Assembly (NCBI RefSeq): GCF_900172235.1
Contig: NZ_FWFQ01000003.1
Coordinates: forward strand, 152,975 to 216,974
Length of the DNA stretch: 64,000 bases
Reading direction: 5' to 3'
Origin: Pseudoruegeria aquimaris
Lineage (GTDB): Bacteria > Pseudomonadota > Alphaproteobacteria > Rhodobacterales > Rhodobacteraceae
The stretch's first letter is position 1. Each line of letters begins with the position of its first letter. Below the pieces are notes generated by a model. The model saw only the letters and a list, made by a program, of their open reading frames with translations, made no database searches and was not told where the DNA came from. This document shows positions 1 through 8,138 of the stretch, piece after piece. The translations under genes were made by a program, and so were the position numbers.

Positions 1-406
1 CCATGATCGCGTGCACCCTCTCAAGCAGGTTCTCCGCATAGCCCGGCTTGGCCAGACGGTTCATCGCATACCAGCGCCTGTAGGGCGAATGCAGAACCAT
101 CTGGCGCGCGCCGATGCGGTCGGCCGCCTCCAGCGCCTTGAGATAGCGCGCGGTGATGAGCGGGCGAAGCTCCGGGTCCTTGTTGTCCATGTCGAGCCCC
201 TCGTAGGGGCCATGGATGCCGCGCCGCCCGGTATGGCCTTCAAGCGCGGCGCGGGCGGCGCTGATACGGTCTTCGAACTCCGCCGTCAGCGCCTTGTAGC
301 TGCCAAAATCCTGCAACTCGATGTCGCGCTCGGCATCGAACAGCCATTCACGATGGGTCTCGATTTCGCCAGCTGTCAGGCATGCACCGATCTTGAGGGG
401 GGGCAT
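1..406 (-). CDS. TIM-barrel sugar phosphate isomerase/epimerase-like protein (partial)
   Basis: The reading frame starts at an ATG at 406 and runs off the left edge, so only the N-terminal 135 residues are visible. The N-terminus (MPPLKIGACLTAGEIETHRE) followed by GIHGPYEGLD and the QMVLHSPYRRWY segment resembles xylose-isomerase-like TIM-barrel proteins. A ribosome site (caggag) lies upstream. It overlaps the 3' end of the phnM-like gene by 31 bases, so it is the last visible gene of the leftward phosphonate operon. A role as an isomerase acting on a sugar phosphate released from phosphonate breakdown is inference. The substrate cannot be read from the sequence. Confidence 0.7.
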   Translation of the reverse strand, partial: MPPLKIGACLTAGEIETHREWLFDAERDIELQDFGSYKALTAEFEDRISAARAALEGHTGRRGIHGPYEGLDMDNKDPELRPLITARYLKALEAADRIGARQMVLHSPYRRWYAMNRLAKPGYAENLLERVHAIM

Positions 407-1650
407 CTGTTACTCCTGGATATATGGCTCTTCTCTCTGGTCTCGGCTTCCAGCGGCTGCGCGCGATAGGCGGCGCGCCCCGCAACCCAGGTGCCGCGCA
501 CCGCCGGCATGTGGCCTTCGGGCCAATCGACCAGCACCAGATCGGCGCGCTTGCCCGGCGCGATCTCGCCCCGGTCATCAAGCTTCATCGCCCGCGCAGG
601 CCCGGCCGAGACCAGCGCCCACAGCGTCAGCCGGTCAGCGCGCTTTTCACGGTCCAGCCGCTCGACCGCGGCCAGCATGGCGGGGTAGTAGTAATCGGAC
701 GCCAGCACATCGCACAGCCCCGCCTCGACCATGTCGCCAGCCCCGAGCGAGTCGATATGGCTGCCGCCGCGCACCGCGTTGGGCGCGCCGAAGATGATCG
801 TATCGCCATGTGCGCGGGCATCCTTGGCGGGCTCCAGCGTCATCGGAAATTCGCTCGCCGTGGCCCCGAGCGCGCGGTAGAAGGCGCGGGTCTCGGCCCG
901 GGTGTCGTCATGGCTGAGCATCGGCACGCCGAGCGCGCGCGCCCTGCCCGCCACCTCGCGGATCGTCTCCACCACCTGGGGGCGGCGCGCCCAGACCTTG
1001 CGCACCAGCGCCATGTATTCCTCCGCATCGAGACCGGAACGCGCCACCTGTTTCGACCAGCGCTGCGCCATCCTCGGGTCATCCAGATCGGCCACGGCAA
1101 AATCGGGGTTGTGCTCGAACAGCCGATCCTGAATCCCGATATCGAACCCGCGCATCGCCATCGACAGATGGTCGTTGAAGGCCAGCGATGTGCCGATCGG
1201 CCCATTCATCGCCCACTCCAACACCTCCAGCGCCTCGGTGGCAAAGGTCTCCCACCTCAGCTGCACCCGGTTCTCGACAGTCAGGCGCGGGGCAAGGGCG
1301 ATCAGCGCCTCGATCACCTCACGCCCGTGCGAGGCCGCGCGCAGCCCCGGCTCGAACCCCAGCGTGACCGAATGATAGGCGGTGGCGATGCCGTTGGCGG
1401 CCAGCTGGCGGTCGGTTTCCAGCACCGCCGCCTCGACCGGAAAGAACACGCCGGGGCGCGGCATCAGCTGGCGCTCGAAGGCATCGCCATGCACATCAAC
1501 GAGCGCCGGGGCAAGGATCATCCCGCGCGCGTCGATCACCTCGCGCTGGGCCGGCCCGCCGATTTCGGCAATCCGGCCTTCGGCGATGGTCACGTTGGTC
1601 TCGGCTATCTCACCGGGCAGGTAAACCTCTGCGCCCTCAAAGGTGATCAT
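376..1650 (-). CDS. phnM: PhnM-like alpha-D-ribose 1-methylphosphonate 5-triphosphate diphosphatase (divergent copy)
   Basis: An amidohydrolase-superfamily protein of 424 residues. The metal-binding HxD motif is in VHGDAFER (H54, D56), and LSHDDT and SDYYYPAM match conserved PhnM segments. In the C-P lyase pathway PhnM removes pyrophosphate from the ribose triphosphate intermediate. The ATG at 1650 is chosen because it overlaps the TGA of the upstream methyltransferase as ATGA. This is the second PhnM family member in the window. It is clearly divergent from the canonical copy at 16.6 kb (HTDNLERH in place of HGDAFERQ) and is linked to a different transporter, so it may act on a related but different intermediate. 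Confidence 0.8.
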   Translation of the reverse strand: MITFEGAEVYLPGEIAETNVTIAEGRIAEIGGPAQREVIDARGMILAPALVDVHGDAFERQLMPRPGVFFPVEAAVLETDRQLAANGIATAYHSVTLGFEPGLRAASHGREVIEALIALAPRLTVENRVQLRWETFATEALEVLEWAMNGPIGTSLAFNDHLSMAMRGFDIGIQDRLFEHNPDFAVADLDDPRMAQRWSKQVARSGLDAEEYMALVRKVWARRPQVVETIREVAGRARALGVPMLSHDDTRAETRAFYRALGATASEFPMTLEPAKDARAHGDTIIFGAPNAVRGGSHIDSLGAGDMVEAGLCDVLASDYYYPAMLAAVERLDREKRADRLTLWALVSAGPARAMKLDDRGEIAPGKRADLVLVDWPEGHMPAVRGTWVAGRAAYRAQPLEAETREKSHISRSNRCPPSRSVHA

Positions 1651-2312
1651 GCCTGGCGCTCCAGGATCAAATGCCAGTGCCATGAACCGGGCTTGTCATG
1701 CTCACGGTCTTCGAGCCACAGCACTTCGAAGCCCTGAAACAGCGCCAGCAATTCGCGCGCATCGCAATAATAGTGCGGATGGCGCTTGTCGGAATCGTCC
1801 TCGTCAAACACCCAGGCGTTGCGCGAGATCTCGCGCGGATCCTTCAGCTTCTGGCGGTCGATCCAGAGCCGGCGTTTGGACAGCATGGTCAAAAGGAACG
1901 TGCCGCCCGGCCGCAGCACCCGGCGGATCCCGGCGATGGTGTCGAGCAGCACTGTCTCGTCGCCATGATAGATCACGTTCCATGCAAGCACGTGATCGAA
2001 GCTCCCATCCTCATACGGCAGCGCATCCATCTTGCCCAGCCCGGTGTGCAGATCGAGCCCGCTATCGGCCGCCGCGCGGCGCAGCGCCTCGATCCCCTGC
2101 GCCGCGGCGTCATATGCGGTGACATCAAGACCCGCCCGCGCCAGCGCCAGCGCGTGACGGCCCACACCGGCGCCAAGGTCAAGCACCCGCGCGCCGGGTT
2201 CAAGCCCGTCCGCCCACCGCAAGACGTCTGGTTCGGGTTTCAGCCATTTGCTGTCCGCCCCGATCCCGGCCCAGGCGGCATCCCAATGCTCATGTGCCGT
2301 GTCTGCCTTCAT
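1647..2312 (-). CDS. class I SAM-dependent methyltransferase of the phosphonate operon
   Basis: A protein of 221 residues with a Rossmann-type SAM-binding motif I (VLDLGAGVGRHALALA) near residue 43, a post-I acidic residue in DVTAYDAA, and the motif IV region FDHVLAWNVIYH. It resembles small TehB-like or UbiE-like methyltransferases. It overlaps both the upstream permease gene and the downstream phnM-like gene by 4 bases, so it is translated with them. No methyltransferase is part of the core C-P lyase pathway, so the substrate is unknown. Methylation of a phosphonate, a sugar or an amine are all possible. The family call is firm; the role is open. Confidence 0.75.
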   Translation of the reverse strand: MKADTAHEHWDAAWAGIGADSKWLKPEPDVLRWADGLEPGARVLDLGAGVGRHALALARAGLDVTAYDAAAQGIEALRRAAADSGLDLHTGLGKMDALPYEDGSFDHVLAWNVIYHGDETVLLDTIAGIRRVLRPGGTFLLTMLSKRRLWIDRQKLKDPREISRNAWVFDEDDSDKRHPHYYCDARELLALFQGFEVLWLEDREHDKPGSWHWHLILERQA

Positions 2313-3127
2313 CTTTCCACTCCGATGATTTTCTTGCGCGCGTAGATGCCCAGTTGTTCAACCACGATCACCACCACCGCGATCATCCCGATCACCGTCA
2401 TTGCGGTCGGGTAATCGAACAGGTCGAACGCCACCTTCAGCTCGATCCCGATCCCGCCAGCCCCGACAAGCCCGAGGATCGTCGAAGAGCGCACCGCCTT
2501 TTCGAGCGCGTAGAGCGAGGTCGAGATGAATGCGGGAATCGAGGCGGGGATCGTGGCCGAGGCGGCGATGTCGAGGCGGCGCGCGCCAGTTGCGGTGAGC
2601 GCCTCGGCCGGGCCCTTGTCGGCGGCCTCCATATCGTCGGCAAAGAAGCGCCCGCAAAAGCCGATCGTGTCGACCACGATCGCCAGCATTCCCGCAAAGG
2701 GACCGAGCCCGACGGCGACCACGAAGACCAGCGCCCAGGCGATATCGGGCACCGCGCGCATCACCCCCAGCATCACCCGCACAGCCGTGTTGACTGCCCG
2801 CCCGGCGATCAACCCGCGCGCCGCAAGCAGCGCAATCGGCAGCGAAAGTACCACCCCGAGCGCCGCGCCGGCAACGGCAATCTGAAGCGTTTCGATCATT
2901 TTCAGCCCGAGCCGTCCCAGCGCATCGGTCGCGGGTGGCCAACTTCGGGTCATGAAATCTGCCAGAGCCGGTGGGGCGTGCATCAGCCGTTCGCCCGACC
3001 AGCCCGCCCCCCGAAACGACCACAGGATGACAAGGAGCGCGGCGCCATAGCCAAGAAAAGCGAGCGCCGAGGGGCGTTCGATGCGCGCGGGCGTGGCCCT
3101 GGCGGCGGTGTTGCCTGGATCAGTCAT
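2309..3127 (-). CDS. phnE: phosphonate ABC transporter permease PhnE
   Basis: A membrane protein of 272 residues with about six hydrophobic segments and the binding-protein-dependent permease EAA-type loop (EALTATGARRLDIAASATIP), followed by the typical ILGLVGAGGIGIEL segment. It forms the inner-membrane channel of a phosphonate ABC importer with the PhnC and PhnD encoded upstream. It overlaps phnC by 8 bases and the methyltransferase by 4. Unlike the forward-strand importer, which has two permease genes, this one has a single permease that probably works as a homodimer. Confidence 0.88.
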   Translation of the reverse strand: MTDPGNTAARATPARIERPSALAFLGYGAALLVILWSFRGAGWSGERLMHAPPALADFMTRSWPPATDALGRLGLKMIETLQIAVAGAALGVVLSLPIALLAARGLIAGRAVNTAVRVMLGVMRAVPDIAWALVFVVAVGLGPFAGMLAIVVDTIGFCGRFFADDMEAADKGPAEALTATGARRLDIAASATIPASIPAFISTSLYALEKAVRSSTILGLVGAGGIGIELKVAFDLFDYPTAMTVIGMIAVVVIVVEQLGIYARKKIIGVER

Positions 3128-3908
3128 AGATTTTCCTCAGCTCGGCAGCGCACAGATCGGCCACCGGCGCATCGAGTTGCAATCGCCCCCGCCCGAGGCC
3201 GAGAATCCGGTCGCCATATTCGAGCGCGTGGGTCATGTTGTGCGAAGTGAAGATGACGGTCACGTTTTCGCGCCGAACCAGCGAGAAAAAGAGCGCCATC
3301 ACCTCTTCCCCGGCAGCCGGATCGAGGCTCGCCGTGGGCTCATCGGCGATCAACAGGCGCGGGCTGGCGACCAGCGCGCGGGCAATGGCCACCCGCTGCG
3401 ATTGCCCGCCCGAGAGCCGGTCGGCGCGGCGCTGCGCGAAATCGGCCATCGAGACCTTTTCAAGCGCGGCCATCGCCTTTTCGCGCGCCGCGCGTGGGGC
3501 CAGCGCCTGATGCCAGTAGCGCGGTCCGGATTGTTGACCGAGCAGCCCATGGATGACGTTGGACAGGACCGAAAGGCGCGGCACGAGGTTGTGTTTCTGC
3601 GCCACCAGCCCGGTCTGGGCCCGCAGCGCGCGCATGTCGCGCCCACCCAGACCGGTGAGCTCTGCGCCCAGCAGTTCGATCCGCCCGGCACTGGGGGCGA
3701 TCAGCCCCAGGGCGCAGCGCAGAAGCGTGGACTTGCCTGCCCCGTTGGAGCCGACGAGCGCCACCGCTTCGCCGCGAGAAACCGTGAAGGAGACATCCGA
3801 GAAGATCGCTGGCGCCGCGCCAAACGCCTTGGCAAGCCCCTCGACCTTCAGGTCCGGCATGGTGATGACCGGAGCCGCGCGGGCCCCGGCCTTGCTGTCA
3901 AGCGCCAT
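3120..3908 (-). CDS. phnC: phosphonate ABC transporter ATP-binding protein PhnC
   Basis: An ABC ATPase of 262 residues: Walker A GSNGAGKST, signature [15 protein letters not shown], Walker B LLIADEPTASLD and the switch histidine in IFTSHNM. The ATG at 3908 lies 4 bases after the phnD stop and is preferred over an ATG further upstream that falls inside phnD. An alternative start at 3860 (MPDLKVEGL) would give a more standard N-terminus. The protein powers the PhnD-PhnE importer of the same operon. Confidence 0.88.
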   Translation of the reverse strand: MALDSKAGARAAPVITMPDLKVEGLAKAFGAAPAIFSDVSFTVSRGEAVALVGSNGAGKSTLLRCALGLIAPSAGRIELLGAELTGLGGRDMRALRAQTGLVAQKHNLVPRLSVLSNVIHGLLGQQSGPRYWHQALAPRAAREKAMAALEKVSMADFAQRRADRLSGGQSQRVAIARALVASPRLLIADEPTASLDPAAGEEVMALFFSLVRRENVTVIFTSHNMTHALEYGDRILGLGRGRLQLDAPVADLCAAELRKIYD

Positions 3909-3912
3909 GGGA

Positions 3913-4791
3913 TCAATCGCCAAGAAACTTGTCGAACTGCGGATAACCGGCATTGCGATACATCGCGCGCACGATGTCGTAATCGGCATCGTCAACCGCA
4001 ACCAGATCCATCCCGCGGTACTTTTCATTTTCCTCGTTGGTCAGGATCGCGTCGATGACCTCCTGCTTGTGTGCGAGAATGCCCTCTTGCACCTTTGCGG
4101 CCACGTCCGCGGGCACATGAGCGCCGACCATGATCATGTCATTGGGCAGATCGCCCGAGCGCGCAATGATCTTGAAGAAACCGTAAGGCACAGAGTTGTC
4201 CTTGTTGCGAGCCTTGTGGATCCAGCTGTTGGCATTGGTGCCGATGGCCGCCACGTCACCCCGTTTCAGCGATTCATGGGCAATGTTGCGCGAGGTGAAT
4301 ATCGGTTCGATATCATTGACCGGATCGACGCCGTAATCGGCCAGAAGCTGCATCGGGCAGAGCATGCTCGAGGTCGAGCCGATATCGCCGAAGGCGACTT
4401 TCTGCCCCTTGAGGTCCGCCGGTGCGTTGATGCCGCTATCGGCACGCACGACGATGGCGCAATGGTAATCCGGGCGGCCAAGGCCGATCAGCGGGGTGGC
4501 GTCGGTCAGCTTGTTGATGACGACGTATTCAGCCAGGCCAGACACGACGAAATCGACCGTCTTGTTGCGCAGGGCCTCGGCGGCGGCGGTGCGCGAGTTC
4601 ACCGGCAGAAACTCAAACTCTTCACCGGTGGCCGCCTCGAGGGCATCCCTGAACGGGCCCCATTCGGTTTGCAGGGTTTCAAGCCCCTGCACATCGGTCA
4701 CGGCAAGCTTCCAGGTCTCGGCCGCGGCCGTGCCGAGCGCGGCGGTGGCCATGGCGAGGCCAAGGATGAAGGTCTTGAAGTTGAGGCGCAT
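3913..4791 (-). CDS. phnD: phosphonate/phosphate-type periplasmic binding protein PhnD
   Basis: A protein of 292 residues beginning with a clear signal peptide (MRLNFKTFILGLAMATAALG, cleavage after TAAAE). It belongs to the PhnD/SsuA/TauA-like binding proteins. The segment GDIGSTSSMLCPMQLL contains the ligand-loop serines and threonine typical of PhnD, and WGPFRDALEAATG is the usual N-lobe motif. It is the first gene of the leftward operon and delivers its ligand to PhnC-PhnE. It differs strongly from the second PhnD at 6.3 kb, so the two importers probably prefer different phosphonates. Pho-box-like repeats lie about 50-90 bases upstream. Confidence 0.88.
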   Translation of the reverse strand: MRLNFKTFILGLAMATAALGTAAAETWKLAVTDVQGLETLQTEWGPFRDALEAATGEEFEFLPVNSRTAAAEALRNKTVDFVVSGLAEYVVINKLTDATPLIGLGRPDYHCAIVVRADSGINAPADLKGQKVAFGDIGSTSSMLCPMQLLADYGVDPVNDIEPIFTSRNIAHESLKRGDVAAIGTNANSWIHKARNKDNSVPYGFFKIIARSGDLPNDMIMVGAHVPADVAAKVQEGILAHKQEVIDAILTNEENEKYRGMDLVAVDDADYDIVRAMYRNAGYPQFDKFLGD

Positions 4792-4841
4792 CTCATTGCT
4801 CCCATTGCGTTGAAATCACCAACAGAAGTTGAGCCGCCAAG

Positions 4842-4881
4842 GTCACCGTTTCTTTGCAGCCAGGTTACAGCGCGATGTAAA
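4842..4881 (-). promoter_or_regulatory. tandem Pho-box-like repeats upstream of phnD
   Basis: Read on the reverse strand, four 7-mers are separated by exactly 4 bases: TTTACAT, CTGTAAC, CTGCAAA and CGGTGAC (4881 down to 4842). This 11-bp periodicity is that of PhoB sites (7-mers like CTGTCAT). The array lies about 50 bases upstream of the phnD start. Individual units are imperfect. PhoB control of the leftward transport operon is inference. Confidence 0.5.
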
Positions 4882-4929
4882 GAATTGCTGCAACAATGTG
4901 ACGCCCCTACCCCCGGGGCGGTAACTGCC

Positions 4930-5209
4930 AGTTAAACGAAGGCGCACTTCAGTCGATGCCGCCGCACGCGCCGTGTCGCCCGCCAGGCGCTTCTTCCCCG
5001 CTTCGAGGAACTCCTTCGACCAACTGTAATACAGGCTCCGGGCAAAGCCCTCGCGCCCGACACGGCTCGGCAATGCTGTCTTCGCCCCTCAGGCCGTCCA
5101 GCACGATCCTGATCTTCTCTTCCGCCGAATACTGTTTGCGGGTCGCGCGGCGGATGCCCTTGACGACCTGCTCGCCACGGCTCTTGCGGGTTCCGGGTTT
5201 CTGTCTCAT
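4930..5209 (-). pseudogene. remnant of an IS3-family transposase OrfA (frameshifted, truncated)
   Basis: The frame starting at the ATG at 5209 gives YSAEEKIRIVLDGLRGEDSI, a typical OrfA helix-turn-helix. It then shifts frame near 5075 and continues as ARSLYYSWSKEFLEAGKKRL and GDTARAA before similarity is lost near 4940. No OrfB is present. This is a dead fragment of an insertion sequence in the intergenic region between the two divergent phosphonate transport operons, just upstream of the Pho-box array for phnD. Confidence 0.8.
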
Positions 5210-5344
5210 CTCCACTCCCTGGTGGTTACGATGAGCCAGAAACCCTCTCGTATCAATTCAGCCTAATCTGTTCCATTGGTGCTGACGTCAGACACTGGAA
5301 CACACCTTCCTTTGGCTCCGATCTTTTACAGTACGGAATCCGAA

Positions 5345-5378
5345 CTGTCACTCAGATGTCATCCAACGGGCATATGCA
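5345..5378 (+). promoter_or_regulatory. Pho box and -10 element of the phnC-phnD-phnE operon
   Basis: CTGTCAC and ATGTCAT are separated by 4 bases (5345-5362), a close match to a PhoB binding box. Exactly 10 bases downstream is TATGCA (5373-5378), the expected -10 position when a Pho box replaces the -35 element. The start codon of phnC follows 24 bases later. This is the best Pho box in the window. Confidence 0.7.
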
Positions 5379-5402
5379 GCGCGGGAAATCCGGGGGGGCG
5401 AC

Positions 5403-6221
<819 letters not shown>

Positions 6222-6279
6222 ACCGGCATCCTGCGCGAGGCCCGCGCAGGCCCCTTTCACAAATCCAACGGAGGAAAAC

Positions 6280-7194
6280 ATGAAAAAGACCCTTGCCCTG
6301 GCGCTTGCCGCCACCACAGCCCTGGCCTCGGGCGCATTTGCCGAGGAAATCACCGAGTTCCGCATCGGCATTCTCGGCGGCGAGAACGCCCAGGACCGGC
6401 TCAACTCCTACCAGTGCCTTGCGGACTATACCGAAGAGGCGCTTGGCGTGCCGGTCAAGCTCTTTGCCCCGGCCGATTACAACGGCGTTATCCAGGGGCT
6501 CCTGGGCGGCACGATCGATATGGCCTGGCTGGGCGCTTCGTCCTATGCCGCGACCTATCTGCAGGATCCGGAGGCGGTCGAACCCGTCCTGATCAAGGTC
6601 AACGTGGACGGCTCCATCGGCTATCATTCCATCGGCTTCGCCCGCAAGGACCGCGGCATCGCGAACATCTACCCCGACATGAAGGGCAAGGTGTTCGGCT
6701 TTGGCGATCCGAACTCCACCTCGGGCTACCTCATCCCGTCGATCGAGATCCCGCAGATCAATGACGAGATCACCATGGTGCCGGGCGAGTACTTCGCCGA
6801 CGTCGTTTTCACCGGCGGCCATGAGCAGACGATCGTGGCCGTCTACAACGGCGACATCGACGCCGGCGTGACCTGGGCCGACGGCCAGGGCAACTGGGAA
6901 GACGGCTACAACTCCGGCGCGCTGCGCAAGGCCGTGGATGCGGGGCTCGTCGACATGAACGAGCTGGTCCAGATCTGGAAATCGAATGTGATCCCGGAAG
7001 GCCCGATCGTGCTGCGCCGCGCGCTGCCCGACGACGTGAAGGCCACGATGACCGAACTCATGGACAAGCTGCACGAGCGTGACCCGGACTGCGCCTATGG
7101 CGTGGCGGCGGGCGACACGCTGGGCTTCCAGCCGGTGACCCACAAGACATACGAATCCATCATCGAAGCCCGCAAGGCGAAGATGGGCGGCTGA
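6280..7194 (+). CDS. phnD: phosphonate ABC transporter substrate-binding protein PhnD
   Basis: A protein of 304 residues with signal peptide (MKKTLALALAATTALASGAF, cleavage near AFAEE). The segments RIGILGGENAQDRL, WLGASSYAA and FGFGDPNSTSGYLIP are characteristic PhnD ligand-binding regions. The ATG at 6280 is fixed by the strong ribosome site ggagga 6 bases upstream; earlier in-frame codons overlap nothing useful. The mature protein binds phosphonates in the periplasm. It is followed by a long GC-rich hairpin before the permease genes. Confidence 0.92.
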   Translation: MKKTLALALAATTALASGAFAEEITEFRIGILGGENAQDRLNSYQCLADYTEEALGVPVKLFAPADYNGVIQGLLGGTIDMAWLGASSYAATYLQDPEAVEPVLIKVNVDGSIGYHSIGFARKDRGIANIYPDMKGKVFGFGDPNSTSGYLIPSIEIPQINDEITMVPGEYFADVVFTGGHEQTIVAVYNGDIDAGVTWADGQGNWEDGYNSGALRKAVDAGLVDMNELVQIWKSNVIPEGPIVLRRALPDDVKATMTELMDKLHERDPDCAYGVAAGDTLGFQPVTHKTYESIIEARKAKMGG

Positions 7195-7210
7195 GCCGCA
7201 GGAAACCTGC

Positions 7211-7239
7211 CGCCGCGGCCCGGTCCCCGGGCCGCGGCG
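7211..7239 (+). other. perfect 13-bp hairpin between phnD and phnE
   Basis: CGCCGCGGCCCGG (7211-7223) pairs perfectly with CCGGGCCGCGGCG (7227-7239) around a 3-base loop TCC. There is no U-run, so it is not a classical terminator. Hairpins after the binding-protein gene of ABC operons often protect the upstream mRNA end and lower expression of the permease genes. That role here is inference. Confidence 0.6.
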
Positions 7240-7265
7240 CTCCTTCCATGTCGGGGGTGATCTTA

Positions 7266-8138
7266 ATGGACATCGCGACCATGCACGCGCACGGCGAGAT
7301 CGGACGCATCCAGGCGTCATACATGGCGGAGGTCAGACGCAAACGGCTCTATGGCGGTCTGACCCTGCTGTTGTTCACCGTGCTGATGGTTGCCGGTTTC
7401 GTCATCGTCGACGAGCGCAGCGCCGGGGGGTTCTGGGACGGCCTGCACCGGCTGGACGACTACATGAGCGAGGTCGTGGCGGAAGCCTGGCAGCGGCGCG
7501 CCGAGCTCCCCGGCCTGATCGCGAAATATTTTCCGGCGCTGGTCGAGACCGTCAACATCGCGGCGGTGTCCACGCTCCTTGGCGTTCTGGGCGGTCTGGT
7601 GCTTTCACTTCTGAGCACGCGACGGCTGGCGCGCTGGCCGCGGCTGATCCCCCTGTTCCGGCGCCTGTCGGACATCATGCGGGCGCTTCCCGAGATCGTG
7701 ATCGCGCTGATGCTGATCTTCGTGATGGGGGGCGGGCCGGTGCCGGCGGTGATCGCCATCGCGATCCACACCGCCGGGGCGCTCGGCAAGCTGTTTTCCG
7801 AGGTGGCCGAGAATGCCGATCTGAAGCCGGTCGAAGGGCTGGCCTCGACCGGGGCAAACTGGTCGCAGCAGATGATCCTGGGCGTGCTGTCGCAGGTCGC
7901 GCCGAACTACATCAGCTATGGGCTCCTGCGTTTCGAGATCAATGTGCGCGCCTCGGCCATCCTCGGCTTCGTCGGCGCCGGCGGCATCGGCTACGAGCTG
8001 CGCAACGCCATGTCCTGGGGGCCGGGGCGGTTTGCCGAGGCGGCCGCGATCTTCGTTCTGCTGTTCGGCACGATCGTATTCTTCGACCAGCTCTCGAGCC
8101 GGATGCGCAACCGATTGACCGAGGGAGAGGGGCAATGA
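7266..8138 (+). CDS. phnE: phosphonate ABC transporter permease PhnE (first copy)
   Basis: A permease of 290 residues with a short cytoplasmic N-terminus, a first membrane span near residues 30-46, a periplasmic segment, and a permease domain with the motif EGLASTGANWSQQMILGVL and the end segment ILGFVGAGGIGYEL. The ATG at 7266 is preferred over the one at 7248 because of the G-rich ribosome site between them. It overlaps the second phnE by 4 bases (ATGA), and the two permeases probably form a heterodimer. Confidence 0.88.
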   Translation: MDIATMHAHGEIGRIQASYMAEVRRKRLYGGLTLLLFTVLMVAGFVIVDERSAGGFWDGLHRLDDYMSEVVAEAWQRRAELPGLIAKYFPALVETVNIAAVSTLLGVLGGLVLSLLSTRRLARWPRLIPLFRRLSDIMRALPEIVIALMLIFVMGGGPVPAVIAIAIHTAGALGKLFSEVAENADLKPVEGLASTGANWSQQMILGVLSQVAPNYISYGLLRFEINVRASAILGFVGAGGIGYELRNAMSWGPGRFAEAAAIFVLLFGTIVFFDQLSSRMRNRLTEGEGQ

